From: Sambucus nigra
Taxonomy: Eukaryota > Streptophyta > Magnoliopsida > Dipsacales > Adoxaceae
Length of the DNA stretch: 64,000 nucleotides
Direction of reading: 5' to 3'
Assembly (NCBI GenBank): GCA_949130495.1
Contig: OX422218.1
Location: 46,586,823-46,650,822 of the forward strand
Positions 45,768 to 58,054 of this stretch are shown piece after piece. The position numbers and the translations under genes are program-made. Each line of letters opens with the position of its first letter. The stretch's first letter is position 1. A model generated the notes under the pieces. That model did not search any database and had not been told where the DNA came from. It was given only the letters and a program-made list of their open reading frames with translations.

Positions 45768-47113
45768 CTAATAATGGAATTTCGTCCCGAAATTCGGAGA
45801 ATAAGGCATACCTGGTAAAAACAACTCTGGGTATCTTTCGCGCATATCTGCCTCACGCTCTCAAGTGGATTCCTCCACATTATGATGCTTCCACTGGACT
45901 CGCACAAGTGGAACTACTTTCGACCTCAATCTCCTCTCACTATAGTCTAGAATAGCCACTGGTCTCTCCTCGTAAGAGATGTCAGACTGTAAGTCTATCT
46001 CATCTATCGCAATGTGAGTATTGGCTATATCATCCCGAAGAAATCGTCTCAATCACGAGATGTGGAATACATCGTGGATGCGATGTAAATTTTCTGGCAA
46101 TCCCAACCTGTATGCTACCGACCCAATCCTCTCGATGATTGTGAATAGTCCCACGTACCTCGGGGCCAACTTCCCCTTCTTCCCGAACCTCATCACACCC
46201 TTCATAGGAGATACACGTAATAACACTTGATCTCCCACATTAAACTCCTGGAAGAACCGTTTCACATCGGCATAGCTCTTCTGCCTATCCTGGGCCACCC
46301 GAATACGACTCCTTATAATCTCAATCCTCGCGGAGGTCTCCTGAATCACTTCTGGTCCTAGCAACTTGTTGTCCCCCACCTTGAGCCAAAAAGTTGGAGA
46401 ACGACAAGGCCTGCCATACAAAGCCTCAAATGGAGCCATACCAATCGTAAACTGATAAGAGTTATTATAAGCAAACTCTACCAGTGGAAGATGTGGCTCC
46501 CAACCTCCTCCAAAATCGAGAACACACATGCATAGCATATCCTCTAACATCTGATTAGTACGCTCTGTCTGTCCATATGTCTGTGGGTGGTAAGATGAAC
46601 TCAACCTCAACTCAGTACCCATAGCCTCCTGAAAACTTTCCCAGAAACGTTACACAAAAATCTTGTCTCTATCTGACACAATATTCAGGGCCCCCCGTGT
46701 AATCTGACAATCTCAGCAATGAACATTTGAGCATACTGACCCGTAGTATAATCTGTCCGCACTGGCAAAAAATGAGATACTTTGGTCAAACGGTCTACAA
46801 TCACCCAGATAGAATCGTGGTCCTGCTGTGATGTAGGCAACCCTGTAATGAAATCCATGGAAATACTCTCCCACTTCCACGCGGGTACTTCCAACGGCTG
46901 AAGCAATCCTGACGGTTTTTGGTGGTCCACCTTCACCAGCTGGCAGGTAGAACACTTGGACACAAACTCGGCGATGTCCTTCTTCATCCCACTCCACCAG
47001 TATTGACGCCTCATGTCCTGGTACATTTTATCACCTCCCGGATGTACTGCAAATCGGGACCCATGAGAATGAGTCATCACTTCATGATGTAACTCCGCGC
47101 CTTCTGGAACCAC
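45768..47113 (-). pseudogene. A2 pol, integrase with chromodomain-like tail (broken)
   Basis: HHCC site in 47113-46685 (HSHGSRFAVHPGG ... CSTCQ) and the first catalytic Asp in MDFITGLP. A base insertion in a G/C run near 46690 shifts the frame just before SDRDKIF. 46622-46053 holds the core end with YGQTERTNQ (Glu kept, the preceding Asp now Tyr), FEALYGRPCRSP and GKLAPRYVG. 46052-45861 holds the tail RSKVVPLVRVQW, ending at a TGA that replaces the Trp of ESTWERE. Beyond it, READMRERYPELF remains to the TAG at 45768-45770. Confidence 0.9.
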
Positions 47114-47200
47114 TAATCTCCCATTAAATCACAAACCTCCATCAGAAATAACAGAATAGGACTCAACACCCTCGGCTAGAAGTCGCACAATCTGCTCCTA

Positions 47201-48750
47201 TCAAAACGGGTCTGTAGTCTGTGCATGTATCACCCTCGTAACAATCTCGGGTGTGACTGACATCATGGATATGAAAGAACATGCCACTGCGTCCTGGTGA
47301 CCCAACTCCTTACACTTTGCCTTCCAGACGTCTGCTACATCGTCTACCGGTCTACGGCTCAACGCATCAGCAACTACGTTGGCCTTCCCCGGATGATATT
47401 GTATATCAAACTGGTAGTCCTTCACAAACTCTAGCCATCTGCGCTGATGCATATTCAGCTCTCGCTGAGTGAACAGGTAGTGTAGTGACTTATGGTCTGT
47501 GAACAAACGGAATTTCTCGCCCAATAAATAGTGCCTCAAAATTCTCAATGCAAAGACGACCGCTGCTAACTCCAGGTCGTGGGTGGGGTAATTCTTCTCA
47601 AGAGGATTAAGCTTGCGGGAAGGAAAAGCTATAGCCTTCTCCTCTTGCTGAAGCACACCTCCAAGTCCCCGTAAAGACGCATCGGTGTAAACCAGGTACT
47701 CCACACCCGGCTTCGGTAATGCAAGGACTGGCGCTGAAGTAAGTTTGTCTTTCAGCTCATCGAAAGCCAATTGACAAGCGTCATCCCAAACATATGGTAC
47801 CCCTTTGCGAGTCAGATTTGTCAATGGACCCGCTATTTTGGAGAATCCCCAAATGAATCTCTTGTAGTATCCGGCTAACCCTAAGAAACTACGCACTTCT
47901 ATCGGTGTCGTGGGCTGTCCCCACTCCCTCACTGCTGACACTTTGCTCGGGTCAACTGCAATCCCCTGTTCAGAAACAACATGGCCCAAGAACTGTACCT
48001 CTCGCAACCAGAATCCACACTTCTCGTACTTAGCATACAACTGATGCTCTCGTAGAGTCTGAAGAACCTGCCTCAAGTGCTCGGCATGCTCCTCCTCGGA
48101 GTGTGAATATATTAAGATGTCATCTATGAAGACAATTACAAACTGATCCAAGAACTCTCTGAATACTCGATTCATCAAGTCCATGAAAACGGCTGGGGCA
48201 TTTGTGAGTCCGAACGACATCACCCTGAACTCATAGGACCCATATCTCGATAAGAAGGAAGTCTTTGAAACATCCTGTTCTCTAATACGTAACTGATGGT
48301 ACCCCGACCTCAGATCTATCTTCGAAAAAGAAAGTTGTTCCCCTCAACTGGTCGAACAGATCATCGATTCGAGGCAACAGATACTTATTCCATATCGTGA
48401 CCTTATTCAATTCCCGGTAGTCCACACAAAATCTAAGTGAACCATCTCTTTTCTTCACAAACAAGACTGGAGCGCCCCAAGGTGAGGTAATCCTACGAAT
48501 GAAGCCCTGACCTAATAGTTTCTCTATCTGATCCCGTAGCTCTCGCATCTCTGCCGGAGCCATACGGTACGGTGCGCGTGCTATAGGTCTCGTATCTGGC
48601 AGTAAATCTATAACAAAGTCTATCTCACGACTGGGCGGTAGGCCTGGTATCTCCTGAAACACATCAGAATACTCCCTGACAACAGGGATCGAATATAAGG
48701 GAATCACAACCTCCTTAGAGGTATCCTCCTCTATGTAATACAAATGAGCG
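47201..48750 (-). pseudogene. A2 pol, reverse transcriptase and RNase H (frameshifted)
   Basis: First block: [34 protein letters not shown] and [12 protein letters not shown], ending at a frameshift near 48325, where a run of five T replaces four on the sense strand. Second block 48223-47201: [16 protein letters not shown], active site [20 protein letters not shown], RNase [35 protein letters not shown] and [11 protein letters not shown] and RNase H catalytic residues are kept; the frameshift is the main lesion. Confidence 0.92.
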
Positions 48751-50451
48751 GTCGAACCTCCCTCTGGGCGAGGCATCGCCACGACAAACATCTCTTGCCC
48801 CGGAATGGAAAAAACAATGCTCCCACCAAAGCAATCAATCATGGCTCTATAAGCTGCGAGCCAGTCCATACCAATAATCACATCATGCTTGTGCATGTCT
48901 AAGACTAACATGTCTGCAGGTAATACCAAGCTACCAATCTCTACCCCCACTCCCCGGCATATAAAGAAAAATAAGTGACCCACTCCCCGGGGGTGAGTCG
49001 ATGCATGTCACGGTGCTCTCTGCTGTGGCTAACAACCCTAAGGCCTTCACAAAATGCGTAGCTATAAAACAATGTGTTTCCCCCGTATCAAATAATACCC
49101 AACCCATAGTACCACGGATAGGAAACATACCCTCAATTGCGGGTGGTGCCTGTGGAGCTGCTGCCTGGTGGACGTTATAGACACATCCATACTGCAATTG
49201 CCCCTGCTGTACTGGAGCTGCTGGAATGGCTGGTAGGGCTGGCACCTGGGCTGGAGCTGGGAGGGCAGGTGGAAAGAGTGGTCTCTGCGGCTCATTACGG
49301 GCTCCCTACTGCTGTGGGGCCCTATCGCCCTCTGGGTAATCCTGGCGCCTATGGCCATGTTTACCGCACCCAAAGAATCGGCCTTTGAAGTTTACGCCCC
49401 TCTGACCCTGCTGTCCACGGCCCTGCTGGCCGTTACCTCCACGCCACTGGCCCTGTTGGCCCTGATGTGCACGCTGTTGGCCTTGCTGGCCCTGCTGTTG
49501 TCCCTGCGGTCGGTGTTGGCCCTACTGATTAGGCTGGCCCTGATGGCCCTGCCTAAAACCCCCGAATCCCTACCTAGAATCACCTGAATGGAATCTCTTA
49601 GCAGGGTCCCCCTGATGGGAACTCTGCTCGTGCTGACGAGTCTGTCCATGAGTTGGTGCCCCACCGGCACTATTTCCCCTGGTCCTTCCCTACTGGCTGG
49701 ACTATCCTGCTCTCTTTCTTCCCTGAAGATGGAAGCGGTGATCCTGGAAATGTAGTAACGCTGCATTGAGTACGTTACTGAAAGTACTCAGGGATAGATT
49801 CCCAATAAGGTGCTGACGGATCCTCCAAGATAACCCATCGACAAATAGCAAAATATTCTTGCTCTCAGTGGGTGCCTCATCCGGCACAATAGTGAGAAGT
49901 CTCGTGAACTCCTCCTCATACTCAGCTACAGTTAGGTTCTCCTGCTGCAGATTTAGTAATTTCCGCCTCATCTCAGTTTGCACTGCGGGTGGAAAATACT
50001 TGCGGTCAAACCGCTCCCAGAACAACTGAATAGGGATCGTGTCCCTCTCCTCCAAAGTAGTAGTGGACTCCCACCACTGTATTGCGGCTCCCACCAGCTT
50101 AAAGGAAGCCAATAACTACTTTTGCATGTCGGTGCACTCATACATACAAAGGTGTCGTTGGATGTCCTTCTTCCATTGGCTGACTGTAACAATATCGGAG
50201 CTACCAGAAAACTCAGGGGGATGCGCTTTCTGAAAAGCATCCCGAACCCTCTCCCATGCGAATGGAAGCTATGCTGGTACTGGCGCCACTGCCTGACCCT
50301 GGGGTGGAGCCTGTTGAATCACCGCTATTGCGGCATTCACCGCCTGAGCAATAATGGAGGCTACTTCGTTCGCATTCATTGTGCCTGGTGCCGGAGCTGC
50401 TGGTTGCTCGGCTTGGGCACGCCTATCTTTCGGGGCACATCTCGGAGGCAT
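48751..50451 (-). pseudogene. A2 gag and protease (broken)
   Basis: Start at 50451 (MPPRCAPKDRRAQ). The core at 50112-49702 has FKLVGAAIQWWES, RKYFPPAVQTEMRRK, YEEEFTRLL and LSWRIRQHL. A long Gln/Arg/Gly-rich linker (about 49700-49400) is frameshifted. The zinc knuckle near 49340-49385 reads FFGCGKHGHRRQDYP: the first and last zinc ligands (Cys) are Phe and Tyr. The protease has FDTGETHCFI (DTGA to DTGE) and VIIGMDWL. Confidence 0.88.
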
Positions 50452-50617
50452 CTGAAACGTGAACAAGTTTATTAGTCTACAGTTATCATCAAATCTGGAA
50501 TAGCTGAAGACTTAAACGTAAAAGCAAGAATACAATAATCCTAAAAATAGGGCTCTATAAAAATAACGTTAAGCTGAAAGCGAAATAAGCCGTACATATC
50601 CTATGGACACTAGAACT

Positions 50618-50633
50618 TGATGCTCTGATACCA
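50618..50633 (-). promoter_or_regulatory. Primer binding site of A2
   Basis: The complement is TGGTATCAGAGCATCA, intact. Confidence 0.94.
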
Positions 50634-50635
50634 CC

Positions 50636-53600
50636 TGTGACACCCCGCCTAATTAAATACCAGACGATCACTCCTTTATTAAATTAAATCAAGGTTAACA
50701 GTTGGTTCATTCTCAGCATCACTGTCGATAAAAATAAATTTTCCAATTTAACACCCTAAATAATTAAGCTAAGTGTCAAAAACATTTTTCATACAAACTT
50801 CCAAATTTTAATTAACGAAAAAGATTTATTTATATAAAAAAACATTTCTACAATTAAGAATCACACCACGATAAACCAAATAATATAATACATTCGTCAA
50901 TCGAATGCCAACATATGAAAACTAAAATCACAAGTCCATACTGAATAAATCCCAAAGAAACAATACTGGAATGACTGAAATATAAATGTCCTGATAACAA
51001 ATAAATAATGGAATGGGCGACACGTGCCCAATAAATGAGAGTGCTAGAAGTGGAGTCAATAAAAGAAGGCGTCTACTCAAGTGACCTGCAACTCCCACCT
51101 AAGCTGCAGCACGTTCCTCTCAAAGGATCCTAAGCAAGATGCCCCTGAAAATATACATATATATATACAAGAGAGAGAGAGAGAAAAAGAAACAGGTTAG
51201 AGCCCGAAAGTGTGTTTGATTTTAAAATACGTTTAGCAACTATTTAAAATAATATAGGCCAATGCAATAACATATTAGCACGTCACTCTCTTGAGAAAAT
51301 ACTCACCTCTCTTCTAATGTGCACACCTATCGCACTAACCTTCCCCACGGTTTCTTATCATTTAACGCACTAGTCTTTCTAAAAGATTTAACTTAACTTA
51401 GATTACTCGCAAGATTTATAATTCACGACTCCATTTTAAAAAGAATGTTCCAAACAGTAATCAAAGTCCTCCATTTTAACTTTATAAAATCAATAAAGTT
51501 TTAGAGTGACATATTATACTTTTTCAGAACAAGTATTTAATAATTTGAGGCAACAACCATATCCTACTTATAAAATCTCAGTAGACAGTTTCAAATATCA
51601 TGATCTCATATATATATTAACTACTCGTATAATATATATATGTAACAGCACCCTGAATAAAACTATGGTGCGTGCATACTCTACTATCCAAAGCCCCATA
51701 TCACTCATATTAAGGGGAATACATTCGGAATCACTCTCGAATTGTATTAACATAAATACACAATCAATATTGAGGTGAAGCATATATTCCAAGTCTCTAA
51801 GAGGATGGCACATACCGGCGTCTCTTAGGACCGTCTGAACTATCACATCGATAGCCTGTACCAAGGATATCTATCTCCTAGGGTTCAAGTCAATATCCCC
51901 CATAAAGGTCCCATCGAGATAAGACTTGTCCCAGCGCGGAAACCTCAGGGATAGTAAGTAGCGTGGGTATGATTTTCACATGCATATAATATATGTACAC
52001 ACAATCATATAAATATACCACTTTATCATATTAATATAGGTTCTTCTCATCACTCGTAATTATACCATTTATCCTCAATTTAACATTTATAGAAATATGT
52101 ATAAGGCTTCGTTCCTAACCTTAACTCGAAGGGTTTTCTCACTTATTACCTAACACTCGTGGCTATATCCTCACAAATCTAAATTTCATTAAGTGTCTTT
52201 ATTAGGTTCCAACGTAACTCTCTTACGCACCTCACCCTTTAAATTCATAAATCCATTAACCTAAAGTAAATATCCCATAAATACCATTTTCGTTAAACAT
52301 TAAAGGCTCCAACATTTATTAATATCCCCTACTGGTCCTCAATGTCTCCCAAATCAATTTATCAAGAGTGCCCAAGAATTATATCACGACAATTTGAATT
52401 TAACGCATTTAAAGAGGGAATTAGGAGTCTTCCAGGAGGGGTCGATCGATCGAAGCTTGGGGCTCGATCGATCGAACCTTCGATCGATCGAAGCTCTAGG
52501 CTCGATCGATCGATCAAGCAGGTCTGGGCAAAATTCTGAAGAATGCAGTTACGGGTTTCATCCAACTTCTTCATCTAAAACGATGTGTTTCCATTCTAAT
52601 CGCCCCAAAAATCCTACTATCATCATTATAACATTATACCAGGTGTTTATAACGTAAAGCATGCGTGTAACTATCATTAAACATGGGTTTTCAACCTAAA
52701 ATCATGTCCAATTATCAAGAACCCTAGAATTTTCTTAAACAGATTTCTAATGAATTTTTCTCCAATATTTCTTTATTATGATCACCAAATTTCGTGGATT
52801 ATTACCTCTACATGGCAAGGTTTTCCAGAATTAACATGTACATCAATACTTCATGGGTTTTTTCTATCAAAGATTGGGTTTTCTTCTATAATTTTCATCA
52901 CAATTCAATCCTAAACTAATATGAAGATTGCATTAACGAAAATACGCAAGTTAAACACTTGCCTGGGATTTTGGTATGCAGATTCCTGGATGATTTTGGT
53001 ATGACTGCGTTCCTTGTCTCGTGATCTACGCGGTGGTGGTGATGGCGGTGAAATCCGGTGGCTTTTTGGCCTTGGTTTGCCTTGGAGCTCTCTCCTCTCT
53101 TCTCCAATGGCCGTCACTTTATTTGTGAATGTTCTAACCCTAAGAGGTTGACCTAATGGCTGATATAGGTTGGCTGAAATTCGTGGGTTTAATTACCCAC
53201 TTAAGTAAAATGACTAAAATGCCCTCCTGGGGCACCAATTAGGCCTACAAACGCCCCGAGACCCAAACTAAACCTCGGGGTATACTTTTCTGACTATCTC
53301 GACCCTTCTGGATGCGTTGGCGCACTCAAAACGACCATACGAACAACTTATAAAATATTTATTTTTTATTTAACAAAATTAGTCCCGACGTGACACGGGC
53401 ACGTCCCGACTTAAATTTCCGAAATAGTCATTTAATTCACTTATGACATTCAATATAACCAATATAATATATTACTATGCTCATTAGTAATTTTCAACAA
53501 GTTTCCCATAATTACTAACTCTCATCGCGTTAATAATTATAATTTATAACATATTTAATTTCCGGATTTTTGTTAAATAAACCGTCACATTAAATTTAAT

Positions 53601-53642
53601 AAATCCCCAAATTAATATAGCATAAAAATACGGGGTATTACA
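50636..53642 (-). repeat. 5' LTR of A2 (3,007 bp)
   Basis: Close copy of 42745-45757. It lacks a short stretch (CTGTGGCTGGGCAC) present near 43254 of the other LTR. Ends GGGGTATTACA at 53642. Confidence 0.95.
52442..52517. promoter_or_regulatory. Phased TCGA palindrome cluster, A2 5' LTR
   Basis: Same four boxes as in the other A2 LTR and A1: starts 52442, 52464, 52480 and 52502 (steps 22, 16, 22). Confidence 0.62.
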
Positions 53643-54367
53643 TGGCACCCTATGAAGCCTTGTATGGTAGGCCTTGTAGATCCCCCACGTGTTGGTTAGA
53701 AGTGGGAGATAACAAGTTTCTCGGACCTGAAATGATTCGGGATACTTCTTCTAAGATCGAGCTTATTCGAGATCGTATTCGGATAGCCCAAAATAGAAAA
53801 AAGAGCTATGCCGATGCGGGGAGGAGGCATGTGGAGTTGGATATTGGAGACCAAGTGTTGGTACGGGTGTCGCCTATGAAAGGCGTTAAGCGTTTCGGAA
53901 AGAAAGGGAAGCTTGCACCACATTTCGTTGGGCCTTTTCCTGTACTTGCTAAGGTAGGCCCAGTGGTGTATCAAATTGCCCTACCGGAACCTTTGCAGCA
54001 AATTCACGATGTTTTCCACATCTCCTCTTTGAAGAAGTATAAGAGGTGTGATGGTGTCCTTTGGCACATTCCTTTCGAGGATATAGAGTTACTACCCGAT
54101 GTTTCTTATGAAGAGCAACCAGTGGCCATTTTGGACCATGGGGAACGTAGATTGAGATCTCGTGTGGTGCCCTTGGTTAGAGTACAATGGATTCATCACA
54201 GCGTCGAGGAATCTACTTGGGAGCGTGAGGACGATATGCGGGAAAAGTATCCGCATCTCTTTATCCAAGGTACGCTTGAATTTTGGGGGCAAAATTCCCT
54301 CAAAGGGGGGGAGTATGTAACAACCCTCGCTTTTGGGAACCCATTTTATATTTATATACTATGTTGA
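53643..54367 (+). pseudogene. B integrase C-terminal half with chromodomain-like tail
   Basis: Resumes B pol after A2 in an open frame: PYEALYGRPCRSPT, KSYADAGRRHVEL, GKLAPHFVGPFPV (GPF motif), IHDVFHISSLKKY, then RSRVVPLVRVQWIHHSVEES and TWEREDDMREKYPHLF. The tail resembles chromodomains of Tekay-type integrases, which direct insertion to marked chromatin. The expected stop after GTLEF is TGG here (TGA in D), so the frame runs through the polypurine tract into the 3' LTR and stops at 54365-54367. Only the fragment after A2 is free of lesions. Confidence 0.92.
54301..54315 (+). other. Polypurine tract of B
   Basis: AAAGGGGGGGAG followed by TA and then the LTR start TGTAACAACC. Confidence 0.88.
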
Positions 54368-57025
54368 GTAGTTGCATATATAAAATGCTGCATGTGGGTA
54401 AGTATTAATTTGATGAAATAAGTTAATATTTACTAATAAGTTGCATGATTACCATGTGGTGTTCTATTTTGTCATGAAAATTAAAATGGCAATTTGAATT
54501 TAAATGGAACCGGAACTTAAAATGGATTATAGAATATCCAAATGAAAATTTGGAGGGTGTAGTTAGTTCCGGGAGGTGCGAGACAGTCGAAATGTGTGCC
54601 ATATTGTATTTTGAGATTTTTGGGCACTTTTGACTGATTTTGGCATATTGCGTGTTAGAAATTAACTATTGCGGTATTTTTACTTAAAGGTTGGAGACTT
54701 TTAATCTTAAGCCACGTTTTAGTCTTTCCCCAAGTCTTTCATTTCCTCTTATTTGCCCTAAGTGTTCTAGCCCTAAGAGTGAGAGTGAGAGTGGAAGATT
54801 GGAGAGAAAAGAGAGAGATCTTGAATATTTGTGGTGTGATCTTGCATTCTTCTTCAACCAAGTCTGAAATTGAAGCCCCAAGGCAAGTTTTCTACTTGAT
54901 ATTGTATGGTTTAAGATGAATAATTAGTACGGGTAGTTATGTATAGTTTTGATGTAATGTAATTGTGGTTTTTGGTTGGATTTATGGGTATCAACATCTT
55001 TGATAGAGATAGATTGTTGATTGAGGTAGAAAAATGTTAATGGGAGCATTTATGATCTTTTAGCATCATTAAATGTAGTTGGATGATTTGGTTGGTTGTT
55101 GATTTTGGGTTTAGAAGGAAAATAGGGGAGAGAGAGGTCTTGGTCTGCTATGGCCGGTCGACTGTGTATCTTAGACCGGTCGACCGGGCCTTCGAAAGAG
55201 GGCTCACTACTTTCTTTCAAAGGCATGAAATTAAGGGCGCGATCGACCGCGAGTCCCCTGCAGGTCGACCGGCTAGTCCGAAATGAGTTTTCTGCTTTTT
55301 AATAAAGGCTAAAATTTGAGACGCGGTCGACCGCGGTCTCGGGACCGGTCGACCAGTCCCCTGTTTTCTTACCCAATTTCCTACTTTTGTTTTTAATTCT
55401 TTTCTTCCCCAAGGAACTTATGACTCTTCTTGAATGAAGTAAACCTTGGCTTTTAGAGTCCTAGTTGAGTTGGTTGTCACCCTAGTGTTGAATGGGTTTC
55501 ACTTGGGGTTAAGTCCGGGGGAGAGGTTGTCCTAAGTGATGTTAAGGCATCGCTTTTCTTTGTGCATCCTAATAAATATGGATGGGAATTGTAGGCCCAT
55601 ACTTGGAGACTTTAGGGGCTTGAAATGAGGCATAGAAGACCTTATGCTCGGGAAACTATTATGATCCCTTGGAGTGTTATTCGAGGCATAACCTAGGATG
55701 GAAAGTAATGAAATATCCTACGATTATAGTTTCAAACAAATGAAACATGTAAATGCTAATGAAAATGAAAAGTATGGTTTTTACAGTAAATGCTAATTTA
55801 CTTAAACACACCTCTCTAAATGCTATCATAAGGGAAGATCGTGCATGAGGTGATGTTCCTTGACTAGTGAATGCATGGAGACTATAGTCCTCGGCCATAT
55901 GCGGGTTTATTATATGTTTTTCTGTGCTAGTGAGGTAACTCCGGGTGTGGTTATGACTCACTCGCAGGTATATGGCCACTTCTCGACGTGCGTTAGGTAC
56001 CCAGGATGCCTTGTTTGATGGGCCCCTGGAAGATGATAGTCATTTAGGGGCACGCCCAGTGGTGAAACTCGTAGGGGCGGTCTTAGAATCGTTATATGTA
56101 TAAGAATATAACTTTTCTAAACTCAAGTGGGACTTGAGGGTTGTTTTATTTCCACTAAATCGTATTATGAAATTACATTCCTCCAAGGGAATAAGACTTG
56201 GAAATAAATAAGAAAACAATGTTATTGTATCCCTGTTAAGGAATTTAAACTGGATTAAAGTGGAAATTGGTGTATAGAAGCTTTTAGTTTAATCATTGCA
56301 TCATCTCATTTTCTTGAATAGTTTATTTTTAGGCATGTCATGTTAGTTGTCTTATTGGAATTTATTCTTAGGTTGTTAGATTTCTGTTTTCCATTATCGT
56401 GATTAACTGTTCATATCTAGCATGCTTTTTGTTCATCTGGGAACTATATATAAACCGGGTCCTGACCGGTTCATTTTCCTCTATGTTGTGCTTGTTATGG
56501 TATCCGCCCAGGTGCTCCTCCGCAAGGACGCCCGTGTTGATATTCGCACTCTTTTGCTTTTAAGGAGCTGTATGAAATTGCGAATATTACAGGCTATTTT
56601 GTTAGACGCCATCATTCTCTTTGATATCTAGTTATGATCGGGTCTATTACTCGGGCGAGTGGCCCAAACTTGTAATTGTATTATGAATGTAAATCATAAC
56701 ATCTAACTGTTGTAATTACTTTTGTGTAGATGTGGACCGACAGCATATTCGGTTCTCTCCTTGTTTATGGTGGTTTTAGATGTATATTAATTATGTTTCT
56801 TAGAATTCCACTATTGTTCTAAAATGGGTTGTTTAAAATTTTTTTTTCTTAACTCAACTTTTAAATTACATAATTGTTTTGACAACCCGTTTTCTGAATT
56901 ATTGGGTGGTTTTCTCGGTTACTCTTACTATATTTGTGGTGTTGAGAATGATTTCCGTCCATGATTACCGTATATGTCGGAGTATCGGGTTGGCCACCCC
57001 TTATTTCAGAATGCGGGTTGTCACA
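54316..57025 (+). repeat. 3' LTR of B (2,710 bp)
   Basis: TGTAACAACCCTCGC to GGGTTGTCACA. Collinear with 35902-38603, with a few small indels (offset 18,414 at the start, 18,422 at the end). Confidence 0.95.
55158..55352. promoter_or_regulatory. Phased GGTCGACC palindrome cluster, B 3' LTR
   Basis: TCGA centres at 55158, 55180, 55243, 55265, 55327 and 55349, steps 22, 63, 22, 62 and 22, identical spacing to the 5' LTR. Several arm bases differ between the LTRs (for example GGTCGACTG against GGTCGATCG in box 1). Confidence 0.7.
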
Positions 57026-57158
57026 GTATGTTTAACTAATTATAGGTGTACTATGATTATATCTACTATTTTCTCATTTTTTATTTAGTGTTCTTCATTT
57101 CTCTATAATCTACCTAATTTGTTTTGATTTTTTGCAACATTTATTTCTTTGTTCATAG

Positions 57159-57233
57159 ATTCAAAGGCCACATGGAAATAACATTGGTATTGTTATATGT
57201 GATGATGTTCCATCAAATGTTATGCATATTGGG
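57159..57233 (+). pseudogene. 75-nt exon-like cassette, copy 2 (likely Helitron gene)
   Basis: Preceded by TTCATAG, followed by GTAAAT. Twenty-five open codons, IQRPHGNNIGIVICDD onward, homologous along the whole length to 35562-35636. Because 75 is a multiple of three, duplication or skipping would keep the frame. Domain unknown. Confidence 0.55.
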
Positions 57234-57324
57234 GTAAATATTAGCTACTAGATTCTTTTATCGTTTGAACTTCATATTTACAACTTCTTCACTCCCCATT
57301 TATAGTATCAATCTTATAATTAAG

Positions 57325-57398
57325 AGACTCAAACTATACTCAATAATGCAAATGAGAAAGGCAAGGGAAAGGAGAAAGAAGTCCCCACACGTAAAAGG
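57325..57398 (+). pseudogene. Lys-rich exon-like segment
   Basis: Contains the codons for NEKGKGKEKEVPTRKR before a GTAAAC donor-like site. Resembles 35852-35896. The left border (after ATTAAG) is uncertain. Confidence 0.35.
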
Positions 57399-57736
57399 GT
57401 AAACACATCTCAAGAACTTTTATGATAAAATTCTTTATGGAATTATGTATTATTCTTTTTATATTCTTATATTTCTTTTGTAGGTGGCATGGATGGGGAA
57501 GTATAATGTTTGTCCAGAAGCGGATTTTTTTATCATTACCCTATTACAGTATTGGTGGTGTTATTTTGCCCTACAGTAATTAAGCAATTAAGTGACTAAT
57601 ATGTACCATTAAGCCTTATACAATCTCTAAAGTTTACAAAAATACTTGAAAACTTAATTTCACTATATTAGTAAGACTATGATCACATAACCCTTTCCAT
57701 TAGCCCGCAATGCAGATAATTTTTTATTTTCATTAG

Positions 57737-58054
57737 GCAATTGATAAAACTTTTGTCTCCAAAAGTTCCCTTGCACAGCGATTACGACGAGAACAAGAAA
57801 GATGCAATCCTCCACAAGCTATATCTGTCATTTCTGCCCCCTTACGCCACAATCGCTCAGAAGTGTTGAAATTAGAGAACCACAACATAACTTCATCTAA
57901 AAATGCGTTTCAGTTAGATCAACCTATTTCTGGTCATACTCCCCATGTTAACAATTCTATGGGTCCACCTTCTTTTGCTTGCACTGAAGGTTCTCCTAAG
58001 CGATCAAGGGTTTCACATTTATCGTCAGGTAATGATGTGGCTCAAGTATCGTAG
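57737..58054 (+). pseudogene. N-terminal basic region of the Helitron protein (probable)
   Basis: Begins after CATTAG with AIDKTFVSKSSLAQRLRREQ and stays open for 105 codons to TAG 58052-58054. It contains basic Arg-rich and Ser/Pro-rich stretches (GSPKRSRVSHLSS). Position just upstream of the Rep region and the Arg-rich character suit the poorly conserved N-terminus of plant Helitron proteins. No domain can be named. Confidence 0.45.

Larger units (their letters stand above)
42745..53642 (-). mobile_element. Ty3/Gypsy element A2 (family A), nested in B integrase
   Basis: Minus strand: 3' LTR 42745-45757, polypurine tract 45758-45767, pol and gag 45768-50451, primer site 50618-50633, 5' LTR 50636-53642. 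It cuts B pol in integrase, after the codons for FTIGMA, and B resumes at PYEALYGRPCRSPT. The two LTRs (3,013 and 3,007 bp) are very similar, so it is younger than B. Its gag-pol has several frameshifts and stops. Confidence 0.96.
35902..57025 (+). mobile_element. Ty3/Gypsy chromovirus-like element B, split by A2
   Basis: 5' LTR 35902-38603, primer site 38606, gag-pol from 38783, interrupted at 42745-53642 by A2, pol end to 54367, polypurine tract, 3' LTR 54316-57025. Target duplication GTATG at 35897-35901 and 57026-57030. Without A2 the element is about 10.2 kb. It is the best-preserved gag-pol in the window. It is inserted in host DNA that continues as a Helitron gene. Confidence 0.96.
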
